Shown: positions 49,301 to 58,405 of the stretch, one piece after another
Layout of the letters: every line of letters begins with the position of its first letter
Position numbering within the stretch: position 1 is the first letter of the stretch
Origin: Phallusia mammillata
Lineage: Eukaryota; Chordata; Ascidiacea; Phlebobranchia; Ascidiidae
DNA: 64,000 nt
NCBI GenBank assembly: GCA_003260075.1
Contig: QLIY01000335.1
Span: 62,001 to 126,000, forward strand
Direction: 5' to 3'
The notes under the pieces: model-generated
Told to the model about the DNA's origin: nothing
What the model saw: the letters and a program-made list of their open reading frames with translations, nothing else
The model's database searches: none
Translations under genes and position numbers: made by a program

Positions 49301-51825
49301 TGTTTCCATGTCGAAAGTTTGGGCCATTTGACCATATTTGGAAGTGATAAACATAACGCAGCATTGTTACTTGGTACAGAGCGCCTTACGATTTTTTTCG
49401 GCCGGGTGAAAAATGTTTTTGTACGTTTGTGAGTTGCGTTTTCTTGTGCTATACAGCAACACACAACTTAAAGTATAACGTTGCGTTTGGTTTTAGTCTT
49501 TCTGCATTCTCATATAGTATCATGACCACTGGTTGAGTTCAGCAAATTAATTTAGGTAAGACAGTGAGGTGATTGGATTTATCATTTTTTCTGTTGTATA
49601 GTTGGAGGACGCTCTGCACCCGTTGCCGCCTGTCGCACCACCGCCACACAACGGTGAAATGTTGACCAGGAAGGCCAGTATGGCGTCACCTAACGGAAAA
49701 GAGGCGTCGCAGGCGTTCAAGCAACACGTCAAGAGTCACGTGGCCAGGTGGGTTGTCGTTTTGAATCAAATGACAACTTAGTAATGGGTTTTATAAGCTG
49801 GTATCTTATTTGTCATTTTTAATTATGTGGCCACACTTAGTTATACAGTACAACAAAAAATCACAGTACTCCAGGCCTGTAAAAGGCGTCATACCGAATC
49901 AGCCGGTCACCAAGCATAATGGCAAGGCGTAGGCTACAAAAATCTAGTCTGCGGTGGGATTCGAACCCACGACAGGAGTCTTTCTGGGATTCGCGCTCTG
50001 CCAACCGAGCTACACAGGCTCAGTGGTAAACCTGTCGAAACAATACAGCGAATTGCTTTCCTGGCCAAATAGCTTTGTTATAATATGGTAATGCAAAACT
50101 AGCTGGTATATGTTAAAGATTGATGTAACCCTGGCCTAGGCTTAAAAGCAGTGTTTATTTTTTATCCTAGGGCGTACCTATGAAATCAACAAAACCGTTA
50201 AAACGAATGTGAAAAAATAGCCATAAAGTATATGAATGAAATCGTGAAGATTAACTTTTATTTACTTTAGGGTCTAAAATTTGTAAACCAAACTAAATTT
50301 GCACGTGTTAAACTATATTCACTAAAGTTTGCTCTTCCCCAAAAAAGCTTAATAATACCAAGCCAATATCATTCATTGACACTAGGGCTAAAGCTAAACG
50401 ATAAGTGATGTGTTTCATGATACACCAATAAATTTGTTTCGATTAACTCAGGGTTAAAATTATTTTCATAATTAAAATTTTGGCATTAACAGTTGTTTTC
50501 TAGCATCGGCATTAAAAATATTTCAATGACCAAGCATTGAATCCCCCCCCCCTTAACAGTTGTTTTCTAGCATCGGCATTAAAAATATTTCAATGACCAA
50601 ACATTCCCCCCCCCCCCTGTAAACCAAACTAAATTTGCACGTGTTAAACTATATTCACTAAAGTTAAGATGAACATAAATTCAGCCCCCCCCCCATGATA
50701 GCCAGAGCTCGTGGTTTGTTCAGGATGCGGAAGGTAAGGCCGTGAATCGAACCCGTAAAACCCTGTGCGCTTCAAACCCCCCCCCCTGTTTTCATGACTC
50801 ATCATTCACAGGAACCAGGAAAGACAGCTTAATCAAAGCAACGCAACATCGTCAACTCGCAAACTGTCCCGAGCGATGGAAACTTACCAAGCTCGTAACG
50901 ACCAGGAACTGTCTGTTAACATGGACGACCTACTCACTGTGTTGGATGATAGCCAGAGCTCGTGGTTTGTTCAGGATGCGGAAGGTAAGGCCGGGAATCG
51001 AACCCGTAACCTGTGCACTTCAACGTAAATCTTCAATGCAAAAAGCTAAAATGGATACAATCATACTGCGATCAGCCCCGAAGCGTACATGCCGTCCAGT
51101 GATCACAGCATACTAATGCCAATTATAGTACGCCATGCCCATTGGAGGCTTTGTGCCCAATTAGCGGGTCACCAAGCATTTCCATAAGGCAAGGCACAGG
51201 GAGCCTGCGGTGGGATTCGAACCCACGACAGGAGTCTTTCCGGGACTGGCGCTCTACCGACTGAGCTACGCAGGAATTCAGGGTCGTCTTGTAGTACAGA
51301 TCTTTCATTAATCTCAAACTGTATGTTTTTACCACGTCATTCGCCTATAATGTCATAAATTTTACAAACTTAGTGCCATATAAATAAGCTGTTGATTCCA
51401 GTTATGCTGTAATACTGTACCATCAGTTTCGGCATCACACGAGCTATGTGCTTATATTTATTACCGCAACAGTTTGGTCTGTGATGTCATAAAGCCCACA
51501 CGTCATTTGCTTTTGCCTAATTAAATCTTTACATTATCTACAGGCGAAAGTGGATACGTACCAGAGCACGTCTTGCTCCTCTTGTCCTCAGCCACAAACA
51601 AATCTCCTCAATCCAGCATCCCTGCATTTTCCATTCCTCCTCCACCAAAGAGTCCAGTCTCTTCCTCATCAGGAAGTGCTATCGTAAGTTCCATGCTTCA
51701 TCATGTTACTTTTTTAATGTTGCGTAACAATGACCTTTATGACGTCAACAGTCATCCATTCCTCCGCCTCCTCCTCCCTCCGCTATCCCTGCTCCTCCTC
51801 CTGTTGCTCCTGTCCCCGTCTCTGC

Positions 51826-51884
<59 letters not shown>

Positions 51885-54800
51885 TATTCGGTTTCGGCCG
51901 AATCGAAATTTAGCCGATTCGGTACATCACTCACTGAGTATGTGATTAGATATTAAAGTTGTGCTTTATCAATTTTAAAAACAAAGGCATTAGGTCGATT
52001 AGATCAGGGGTCGGCAACCTTTTTTGCACTGCGGACCGCTTTTGAAATAAAAATTTTACCGCGGACCGGTCACCGGTCGACCACTGGATTAGATCATTTG
52101 GAAACTAATAAACAAATTTTTTTCATCGGTTTTACAATCGTCTTATTTTCTGTGTAGTTGTTTTTCACCTGTTTTATCATGTGCACTTCGTAGAGTTGGA
52201 CGAATTTTAAATAAATAAAAAAATAAAATTCACGAACAACATTTTAAAAGATTACAATTCTATTGACTGCTTAGTGTACTATCGAATAAGGCAATTGATT
52301 TTGTAACGCTTTTATTATGGGTTCCCTTCCCTGAACCCCCCCCCCTTCACCTGTTTTATCATGTGCACTTCGTAGAGTTGGACGAATTTTAAACAAATAA
52401 AAAATTAAAATTCACGAACAACATTTTGAAAGATTACAATTCTATTGACTGCTTAGTGTACTATCGAATCAGGCAATTGATTTTGTAACGCTTTTATTAT
52501 GGGTCCCCTTCCCTGAAGACACATATTGATTTTACTCAAATTGTTTGTTTCTTTCTTTTTTTTTCTTCTTTTTTTTCTTCCCAACGTTTGTCCGACTCGT
52601 TTTTCCATCAAATGTTTGATGGATTTGGCTGAAATTTACACAGATGGTAGATATATTCATGTAGATGTGCATCCCACTTTGTTTTTGTTGATAACCCCAG
52701 TATTTACCCCGCTAGCCCCCTAAAATGGGTGAGTTTTTAAACAGTGTCAGAATTGGCTGAAATTTGGATTTCTTGTATAGTATGCCATTTATAGGTGTCG
52801 ATTGTTGTGTTCAACCCTGTAGTCCTAACATTTACCCCACAAGCCCCTAAAGTGTAAAACGTATTTGTATGTTACTGGGCACCACAAACGAAAGATTTCT
52901 TTGGAGCAATAGTGTTACAAGGGCAACCAGTTGTATGTTGCTCGTTGGTGGGTTGCTTGGTGGTCGTTTTTGCGCCATGGCAGTTAGGGGCTTGTTAACA
53001 GCCCTATGACGTCAGAAACATTAACGGTTGTTGCTCAAAACACCTCTAGTGGTCGAAATTTTAAACATTGGCGGATTGGGCTGAAATTTTGCAGTACTAT
53101 TGATTGAGTCATTGTGGTTTTTATATATTTTTTAGTTTGTGTGTCGAACCCAATTAGTTGCCCTACTAGCCCCCTAAAATGGGTCAGTTTTTTAAAACGT
53201 TAAATAGGACATACTTCAAACAATATCTGGGGTGAATCTAATTTTATAGTTTGTATTCTACATAGTATTATTATTTAAGCCCAGTGCCGATCACTGTGTT
53301 TTACCTTACAACACCCGACTTTCTCATGGTTATCTCTTGAATTGCATTATTTTCAACTTTGCATGTGTGGGGACCCATGAGTTTTTGCCTGCAGAAACGA
53401 CTAAAGTTATAAAAGACGATGGCTAATATGGGACCCAATACAAAATAAGCATAGGAAATATATTTATGTTTTAAAATAGGTTATAGTGTATATGCAAGGG
53501 CAATATGTGCTAAGCCACCCTTCTAGTTTAAAACTACGACTGTAGTTGTGTTTATTTAAAAACACATTCTAAATCCAAGTGTAAATCCAACTCAACACAA
53601 ATTAAATAAAAAATAAATATAAATTCAGCTGGGCACAAATTTAATGCTAACAAACCACTCATTACTATTTAAACCAGGGGGGGGGGCAATCCAAGTGTAA
53701 ATCCAACTCAACACAAATTAAATAAAAAAAATATAAATTCACCTGGGCACAAATTTAATGCTAACAAACCACTCATTACTATTTAAACCACTCTTTTTCG
53801 TGTTCAGTGCCCATCACCAGTGTCCAGCTCAAGAAAACTACTCCTCGTGAACAGAAAAGCATGCCACGCAACTCAGTTAGCTCTGACAGTCTGCAGGAGG
53901 AATTGAAACAAAGGGTGGCTTCATCCCAGAAGCAGAGGAATTTCTTTATCCCGAAGAAAAGCCGTAAGTTTTAGACATAGTGCACATTGTTTCGACCTAT
54001 ACAGTCCTATTAGTGCAGCTGGTGACAAGGTCTAGACCGTATTGGCCAGTATAACCATCGAACGGCACTGTAGTTTGTTGGGAGTAACAGGCTGAAATGC
54101 CATGCCTTACCAGTTCTGTTCGATGCCACAACTGGATATAAACCACAAAGGAAACTGGATCTAAATGGCCATGTAACTCCTTGGAAACCAAAGTGAAGTC
54201 AGCTCAGTGTCACAGTATCAATATAAACGCGCTGAGTCAATAAATGATAAGCTGTAAACAGTGCACACTGTTTCTACCTATAAGGTCTCGTCAGTACAGC
54301 TGGTGACGAGAGATCGACCGTATTGGCTAGTGTAGCCATCCAACAGCACTCCAGTTGGTATAAGTAACAGGCTAAAAAGCCATGCCTCACGTATTCTGTC
54401 CAATGCCACAACAGCATAAAAACAGAGAAAACTACCCTACAATGGCCAAGTAACTGCTTCTGAAATAAAGTAAATAAGCAATTTAGTGTTTGACTAATTT
54501 ATAGACTATAATTTAACATCAAATTCGAAGTTGCTAATGACAAAAGTGTCTGAGTGTTTTTTTGTTTGTTTAGGGAATGTTTCAAATTTGGAAATTTCTA
54601 GGTTGAAATCAGTTACTTATTTAAAACAAATAAATTTCGCTATTAAAGCATCTTCAGTGTCTAAAAAGGCAACACAAAAGAAATGAAAGCTAGACTATTA
54701 GTAATGTTTTAAATCAACATGCTGTTAAAAGAGGACGTACAGAAAAAAATTTCAACACTGCTGTAAAATAAACACGTGAAAGGAACTCCAGGCCTTTAAA

Positions 54801-56541
54801 GGCGTGGTACCGAATCAGCTGGTCTCCCAAGCATTCCCATAAGACAAGGCATAGGCTAGAAAAATCTAGCCTGCGGTGTCAGTAGTCTTTCCGGGACTTC
54901 CGCTCTACCAACCGAGCTACACAGGCTCAGTGGTTAAACCGCCAAAATTTGAATCAAAAGCACCGTTGCCTGCCTTGTATGCTGCACATGTGAGCTTCGT
55001 AGTAGGGAATTAAAGAAGCACATAAAATGAATTTAACAAGTTATTTTCACTTCTTCAGCATCTGGGGGGGGGGCTAAACCGCCAAAATTTGAATCAAAAT
55101 CACCGTTGCCTGCCTTGTATGCTGCACATTTCAGCTTCGTAGTAGGGAATTTAACAAGCACATAAAATGAATTTAACAAGTTATTTTCACTTCTTCAGCA
55201 TCTTCAGCCACGTTGCGTGTCACAATGTCATCTGACAGCTCTGACGTCAAGCACTGGTTACATTCACACGGATTCAGTTTTCTTACTTGTGAGAGTTTGG
55301 GGATTCTTAACGGGGAACAACTTTTCTCGCTCACCAAAGACGACCTTAAACAGGTGAATACCCGGTTTTGATACTATACTCACTCGTTGCAAAATGTAAC
55401 CGTTTTTGTATTAGTGATTTTGTGAATAGAACTGGGTATTTGACGAGAATCGTGTCAACAACGTTTTAGACTTCGTTGTTCTTAACGCTACGTCTTAAAA
55501 CAAAGTCTAGAATAGATAGGCGACCTTGTAAATATTATGTCGCTAGCATGTATTGTGGATACAGTATGAAACAACAGGTTTTTATCCGTCAACTTTATAT
55601 TTAGCCCTGAGGCGTGTTACATTTACCCCCCAGTTAAAAACACTGGAAGAAAATACACGCAAAACAATTGTGTAACAGACAAAATCTGAATTGCTGCAAG
55701 AATAAAAGTAACAATAAAGAGGCTAATGCTTCTGACTTTTTGGAAGTTTGTCAACGAATTTAAGTCAAAAGCATTCATTTCTTTATTATTCTTTCCTTAA
55801 GCAGGTAGAGTCTCGTTGATCGTAGACATTAACATTCCTTCTATTAGATGGATAGATTTGAAGATTTAAATTTACTCTATAAGAATAAACCGCATCATTG
55901 AAATAACACAACACTTGACTCCATAACCCAGTTTGTTTTTTCGGTGTCCTTGCTGCTTTATGTAACTGTTCAACGATGAAAATAAGATTTAGTGACAATG
56001 CAAATTAAAAAAAAAGTGCATGAAGCTAGGGTTAGACAGGGTTGCCATACTGTCCTTATTTCTAAGATTTGTCCTTATTTTTGGCTTTTGGCTTATTTTC
56101 AACAATTACAAGGAACAGACTTAGTAAAAAGGCACTCAAATACCTGCTACAAGTAAAAGTAAACCAAGACCCACACTGTCGTGGGATGCACGAAGTATTT
56201 TCTTTGAACAAGGAGTTATTGGAACAGATTGTTTCTGCCAAAAAATATGACATGTGATATGCCATAGCTCGTATAAATGCAAGATGTGTTTAAAAACGTT
56301 TGTTTTCTTTCGTATGAAAATTTAACTTTTCCGTTGGCCTTATTTTGGGGCTCGTGTCGTTGAGCCCTGGTTGTAGAACATTTTTCATTGTGACGTCACA
56401 CAGGTGTGCGAGGACGAGGCCGCGCGCGTCTACAGTCAGATCCTGGTACAAAAGTCGATGTTGGATAAAGAGAGCGAGGGCGAATCCGAACTCGCCAAAA
56501 TTATGCGGAAACGACGCGAAGGAACCGAAAACGGAATCTGA
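34364..56541 (+). CDS. EPS8: EPS8, epidermal growth factor receptor pathway substrate 8, 15 exons
   Basis: A cytoplasmic adaptor that controls actin: in the family it caps and bundles filaments and links Abi1/Sos1 to Rac. Exons: 34364-34525, 34762-34923, 35254-35403, 36637-36832, 37356-37444, 38457-38690, 44185-44405, 48568-48745, 49602-49747, 50812-50984, 51544-51683, 51752 to about 51827 (3' end lost in a C tract), 53808-53963, 55199-55353, 56404-56541. The N-terminal PTB domain is in exons 1-3 ([31 protein letters not shown]). The conserved middle region is in exons 6-8 ([38 protein letters not shown]). An SH3-like domain lies near residues 534-585 (exons 10-11), then proline-rich exon 12, then the effector domain ([32 protein letters not shown]). 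Phases agree at every junction except those of exon 12, which cannot be tested. Length is about 790 aa or more (human 822). Intron 6 is 5.5 kb, far longer than most. Confidence 0.93.
35008..35098 (+). repeat. Dispersed repeat R1, internally deleted
   Basis: GATAAGCTGCAGACAGTGCA joins directly to GCTGGTGACAAGAGATCGAC, then TTTAGTTTGCTGGGAGTAAT. EPS8 intron 2. Confidence 0.75.
35537..35713. mobile_element. 177-bp hAT-type MITE with TSD gtttaaaa/gtttgaaa
   Basis: CAGTGGTTCCCAACC and its inverse GGTTGGGAACCACTG bound the element. Flanking octamers differ at one base. It lies in EPS8 intron 3. Non-coding, with GGGGGGCC words inside each end. Confidence 0.85.
38094..38111 (+). pseudogene. Truncated first copy of the EPS8 exon 6 start
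   Basis: The acceptor TTGTAG and the first bases of exon 6 (QMLNHA) occur here and stop at a C10 tract. The same intron end and full exon follow at 38457. A haplotype-type duplicate. Confidence 0.8.
38112..38121. other. C10 tract in EPS8 intron 5
   Basis: Follows the truncated exon 6 copy. Confidence 0.9.
41660..41780 (+). pseudogene. Possible fragment of a non-LTR retrotransposon endonuclease
   Basis: A frame in EPS8 intron 6 reads [16 protein letters not shown] then [21 protein letters not shown] is a hallmark of the apurinic-type endonuclease domain of LINEs. Nothing else of the element is recognisable around it, so it is at most a small relic. Confidence 0.3.
42097..42106. other. C10 tract in EPS8 intron 6
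   Basis: The flanks continue into GGTAGGTATATACAAGCCTA, which recurs near 42704. Confidence 0.9.
42572..42582. other. C11 tract in EPS8 intron 6
   Basis: The sequence after it repeats 41970 onward (CACTTATTGTCGTTAGTAAA). Confidence 0.9.
43671..43681. other. C11 tract in EPS8 intron 6
   Basis: CACTAACTGTTACTTTAAAG and about 50 further bases occur on both sides. Confidence 0.9.
43970..44130 (+). repeat. Dispersed repeat R2
   Basis: CGGTGTAGCTGCAAAATG, CACCAATTGTGCCCTCCACT, TTTTGTGCTCC, GAGCTTGGTGATTATG and ATGTCGCTATGTGTTC, ending 55 bases before the EPS8 exon 7 acceptor. Confidence 0.75.
45486..45600 (+). repeat. Dispersed repeat R1
   Basis: GCTGCATACACTGTTTAGA, CTATAAGGTATCATCAGTGC, TGTATTGGCTACTGTAACC and CCAGTTTGTAGGGAG in order. 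EPS8 intron 7. Confidence 0.75.
45685..45862. repeat. Hairpin repeat, present twice around a C11 tract
   Basis: AATTTAATGTTGCTAACGTA is mirrored by TACTTATGTTAGCAACATTA across about a dozen bases. The whole segment including flanks is repeated after the C tract with three or so substitutions. EPS8 intron 7. Confidence 0.8.
45759..45769. other. C11 tract in EPS8 intron 7
   Basis: Separates two copies of the hairpin repeat. Confidence 0.9.
48071..48280. mobile_element. pogo-like MITE with TA target site
   Basis: Starts CAGTGAACCTCGGTTAATCC and ends GGTTTAACCGAGGTTTTCTG, flanked by TA on both sides, as for pogo/Tigger-type elements. An 18-C tract (48195-48212) and a repeated ACTTCAAGT interrupt the middle, so the length is uncertain. 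EPS8 intron 7. Confidence 0.75.
48195..48212. other. 18-C tract inside a pogo-like MITE
   Basis: ACTTCAAGT occurs on both sides. Confidence 0.9.
48827..49195. mobile_element. hAT-type element with TSD tgttaacc/tgctaacc, carrying an internal duplication
   Basis: CAGTGGTTCTTAAAC on the left and TTTGATAGCCACTG on the right, with octamers at 48819-48826 and 49196-49203. A C12 tract at 48926-48937 separates two copies of its left 100 bases, so the true element is shorter than drawn. It lies in EPS8 intron 8. Confidence 0.75.
48926..48937. other. C12 tract inside a hAT element
   Basis: CAGTGGTTCTTAAACTTTGG and about 80 further bases occur on both sides. Confidence 0.9.
49868..50036 (-). repeat. 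tRNA-headed SINE, copy 1
   Basis: Read on the minus strand, it starts with a tRNA-like head containing an A-box-like GTAGCTCGGTTGGCAGAGC and a B box GTGGGTTCGAATCCCAC, then a roughly 75-base body ending near CAGGCCTGGAGT. The head can fold as D, anticodon and T arms, but the acceptor stem has a mismatch and no downstream T run follows directly, so this is a SINE rather than a tRNA gene. EPS8 intron 9. Confidence 0.8.
50543..50794. other. Cluster of four C tracts before EPS8 exon 10
   Basis: Tracts at 50543-50552, 50606-50617, 50685-50694 and 50777-50786 bound three fragments. The first repeats the sequence just upstream, the second repeats 50284-50331, and the third repeats the exon 10 end normally at 50947. 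The fragments are out of order. Confidence 0.9.
50695..50731 (+). pseudogene. Second copy of the EPS8 exon 10 end with its donor
   Basis: Between two C10 tracts lies a fragment matching the last codons of exon 10 ([13 protein letters not shown]) plus the GTAAGG donor and about 45 bases of following intron, normally at 50947-51022. It is placed before the full exon, so it is out of order. It independently confirms the Ser-Ser-Trp codons of the SH3 domain. Confidence 0.8.
51050..51100 (-). repeat. R4 fragment
   Basis: GATCAGCCCCGAAGCGTACA and CCAGTGATCACAGCATACT match R4 reversed. It lies between EPS8 exon 10 and a SINE. Confidence 0.6.
51122..51278 (-). repeat. tRNA-headed SINE, copy 2
   Basis: The best-preserved tRNA-like head of the family: CCTGCG at one end pairs with CGCAGG at the other, with GCTCAGTCGGTAGAGC as D arm and GTGGGTTCGAATCCCAC as T arm. 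The SINE body follows it on the minus strand. EPS8 intron 10. Confidence 0.8.
51752..51884 (+). CDS. EPS8: EPS8 exon 12 (proline-rich), 3' end obliterated by a 58-C tract
   Basis: After the acceptor at 51751 the frame reads [18 protein letters not shown] and on to AP, typical of the EPS8 linker between the SH3 and effector domains. At 51827 it enters 58 consecutive C, which would read as polyproline, and then unrelated sequence without a matching donor. Exon 13 needs a phase-1 donor that is not visible. The exon end is therefore missing from this sequence. Confidence 0.75.
52005..52086. mobile_element. 82-bp hAT-type MITE with TSD gattagat
   Basis: CAGGGGTCGGCAACC on the left and CGACCACTG on the right, with perfect octamers at 51997-52004 and 52087-52094. 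GCGGACCG repeats inside. EPS8 intron 12. Confidence 0.8.
52336..52345. other. C10 tract in EPS8 intron 12
   Basis: TTCACCTGTTTTATCATGTG and about 170 further bases occur on both sides. Confidence 0.9.
53677..53686. other. G10 tract in EPS8 intron 12
   Basis: AATCCAAGTGTAAATCCAAC and about 100 further bases occur on both sides. Unlike nearly all others, this one is G. Confidence 0.9.
53983..54190 (+). repeat. Dispersed repeat R1, long copy
   Basis: GTGCACATTGTTTCGACCTA, AGTGCAGCTGGTGACAAGG, GTAGTTTGTTGGGAGTAACA and GATGCCACAACTGGATATAA. It directly precedes another copy at 54237. EPS8 intron 13. Confidence 0.8.
54237..54475 (+). repeat. Dispersed repeat R1, longest copy
   Basis: Begins AATAAATGATAAGCTG and runs through the full set of R1 blocks to ACAATGGCCAAGTAACTGC. 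It serves as the reference copy for the family: about 240 bp, no coding frame, no clear terminal duplication. EPS8 intron 13. Confidence 0.8.
54788..54946 (-). repeat. tRNA-headed SINE, copy 3, B box deleted
   Basis: Same body and A-box region as the other two copies, but about 22 bases covering the B box are missing, so this copy cannot be transcribed by RNA polymerase III from internal signals. EPS8 intron 13. Confidence 0.75.
55059..55063 (+). pseudogene. Five-base first copy of the EPS8 exon 14 start
   Basis: The acceptor CTTCAG and the next five bases are followed by ten G. The same intron segment and complete exon 14 then follow at 55199. This is one of only two joins in the window marked by G rather than C. 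Confidence 0.6.
55064..55073. other. G10 tract in EPS8 intron 13
   Basis: TAAACCGCCAAAATTTGAAT and about 120 further bases occur on both sides. Confidence 0.9.
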
Positions 56542-56630
56542 CGTAAGTCGCAATGACGTCACTGTACAGAAAGAGATTTTTTGCTCCCTTTCCTGAAGTT
56601 CGTGATTTTTTGTTTTTTAGTTTTCGTGTG
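56542..56630 (+). other. EPS8 3' UTR start
   Basis: Sequence after the TGA at 56539-56541. No AATAAA was seen within 400 bases. An ATTAAA-like hexamer occurs near 56953, after the tandem repeats, so the repeats may be part of the 3' UTR. Confidence 0.35.
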
Positions 56631-56940
56631 AAAATATCGTGTGAAAACTTCGTCACGCTGTTGCCGCGCGATCGTGATTATCACATGATTAACTTCATAT
56701 ATGAAAACATCTTTAAACATATTTGTATTTTTTCACGTGAAAATCGAGTAAAAACCTTGTCACGTCGTTCACGGGTCATCGTGATTAGCTTACGATTAAC
56801 TTCATATATGACAAAATCTTTTAAACATATTTGTTTTTTTCACGTTAAATTCGTGTGAAAACTTCGCTTTTCACGCGTGATCGTGATTAGCTTATGATTA
56901 ACTTCATATATGACAAACAGATTTAAACATATTTGTCTGT
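56627..56940 (+). repeat. Three tandem copies of a roughly 107-bp unit after EPS8
   Basis: Units start near 56627, 56737 and 56843. Each holds a TTTCACG/CGTGTGAAAA section, then ATCGTGATTA, then TGATTAACTTCATATATGA, then TTTAAACATATTTGT. Copies differ by about 10-20 per cent, so the array is not recent. It begins about 85 bases after the EPS8 stop. Confidence 0.85.
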
Positions 56941-57203
56941 TGGTAGAACTCAATATTAAAGCTAACCCCTAAAAGCATGAACAACCAGCACAAATTCGTT
57001 ACATTGATGTGTTTTTCTGATTAACTATAATTAACTATTGGTATTGGTTCCATTATGTAAAAACACACAAAAAGTTACATTATGCGGTAAAATGAAATCA
57101 TATGTAGGCATTGTAAAATCATACTTGGGTGCAAAAATGTCGGTTCTGCCCCCAAAGCAACCCCTATTATCACCTTACTTCCATTCCCAACATCACCAGT
57201 TAC

Positions 57204-57568
57204 AGACGAATCCGGTTAATTAAATGACCTAGTGGCCGAGCTTTTTGTATGCAATTACCGGGCGATGTTTCTAACAAATGACTACAGCAGTGGTTCCCAA
57301 CCTTTATAGACGAATTCTTTTCTTAACAATTCAAAAATTGTAATTCCTCCCTAATACATAATAGAGGCTAAGCCATCCAAAGATCTTTTAAAATTATTTT
57401 TTTACCAACTTCACCTGTTATAGAGCTAGAGTGGGTTTTTATTTACAATCCACATGTAAAAATATGAGTAAATTCCTCTGCGAAAGTTTTAAAATTCCTC
57501 GCTTGGGAACCATTGAAATTTACGATCGTAACAAATTTAACTGATTATGCGATTAACCGGATTCGTCT
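57204..57568. mobile_element. Small element bounded by a perfect 16-bp inverted repeat
   Basis: AGACGAATCCGGTTAA at 57204-57219 is exactly inverted at 57553-57568. The words resemble the ends of pogo-type MITEs such as the one at 48071. A hAT-like MITE occupies most of the interior, so it may be a second nested case. No TA duplication is clear. Confidence 0.55.
57288..57515. mobile_element. hAT-type MITE without a clear TSD
   Basis: CAGTGGTTCCCAACC at the left and GCTTGGGAACCATTG at the right. Flanking octamers do not match. It sits between the two inverted arms at 57204-57219 and 57553-57568. Confidence 0.6.
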
Positions 57569-58309
57569 TTATGGTTCTGTTGAAATAGAGTTTACAAAAG
57601 TTATATGATAACGTATGATAAAACCGTGTCTTGAGTGTAGTTCACCATATTTAGTTGTATATTTTACAGTTTTAAACAGCTTTAATTGCTACACTGTCGC
57701 AATATTGTTGCGTTTTTCATCACCTCTTGTCATTGCCCGTCGGTTCTTGAAATCACCTGATGTTCGTACTGCTCTCCTATTGGTTAATTTGGTCACGTGT
57801 AAAGCTTGTACCGTTTTGTTGTGTCACATACCACGAATTTTCACTGTGTAAAAAATACTTACATGCCCAACCCCACTGTAAATTACTGATATAAGGTGCT
57901 ATATAAAAACACGTACTAATTTTAAAGAGTACTATGACATGTTTGGCAGCGGTACATCAGATTTTGACGTACTCCTCAGCGGTACCACTGTTTATGTCCA
58001 TTTTAAACAATTTGCTCCACTGTAATTTTTTTGTGTATAAATTCGATTTTTTGAGTAAGATTTTCACGGTACGTCACATGTCGCGTGTGATCTCTATGGA
58101 TCTTCTTTCAGTTGCACTTTATGGCGATTCTTCCTTACATATAGAGCTTCTAATTTGGACCTCGCACGTTTTATTTCATCTTCAAACGTTATTCCGTCGT
58201 CTTCTTCAAAAATGGCGTACTGTTTCGTCATAAAGCGCTTTTGTATATTGCGTGAGCTTTTTTATCACAATAGTAATTTTGCTTCAAAAAGTTTTTCTTA
58301 TTAAATATT

Positions 58310-58405
58310 TACCGTGATGTCAGATATGACGTACTGTCTATGACGTCATAAGCGTAGAAGTGTGACGTAATAATAATTTCACGTCACTTAAAATTTACGA
58401 CGTAG
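58310..58405. promoter_or_regulatory. Cluster of CRE-like motifs
   Basis: Within about 95 bases: TGATGTCA, ATGACGTAC, the full palindrome TGACGTCA, GTGACGTAA, CACGTCAC and ACGACGTAG. TGACGTCA is the consensus for CREB/ATF factors. No gene start is nearby, so the role is unknown. Confidence 0.35.

Noticed and set aside
51200..51278. A minus-strand tRNA gene
   Set aside because: The head folds like a tRNA, but it continues into the same body as the copies at 49868 and 54788, so it is a SINE head.
51573..51956. A 127-codon open frame with a long polyproline run
   Set aside because: It crosses the EPS8 exon 11 donor, an intron, exon 12 and the 58-C tract. The polyproline is the C tract read as CCC.
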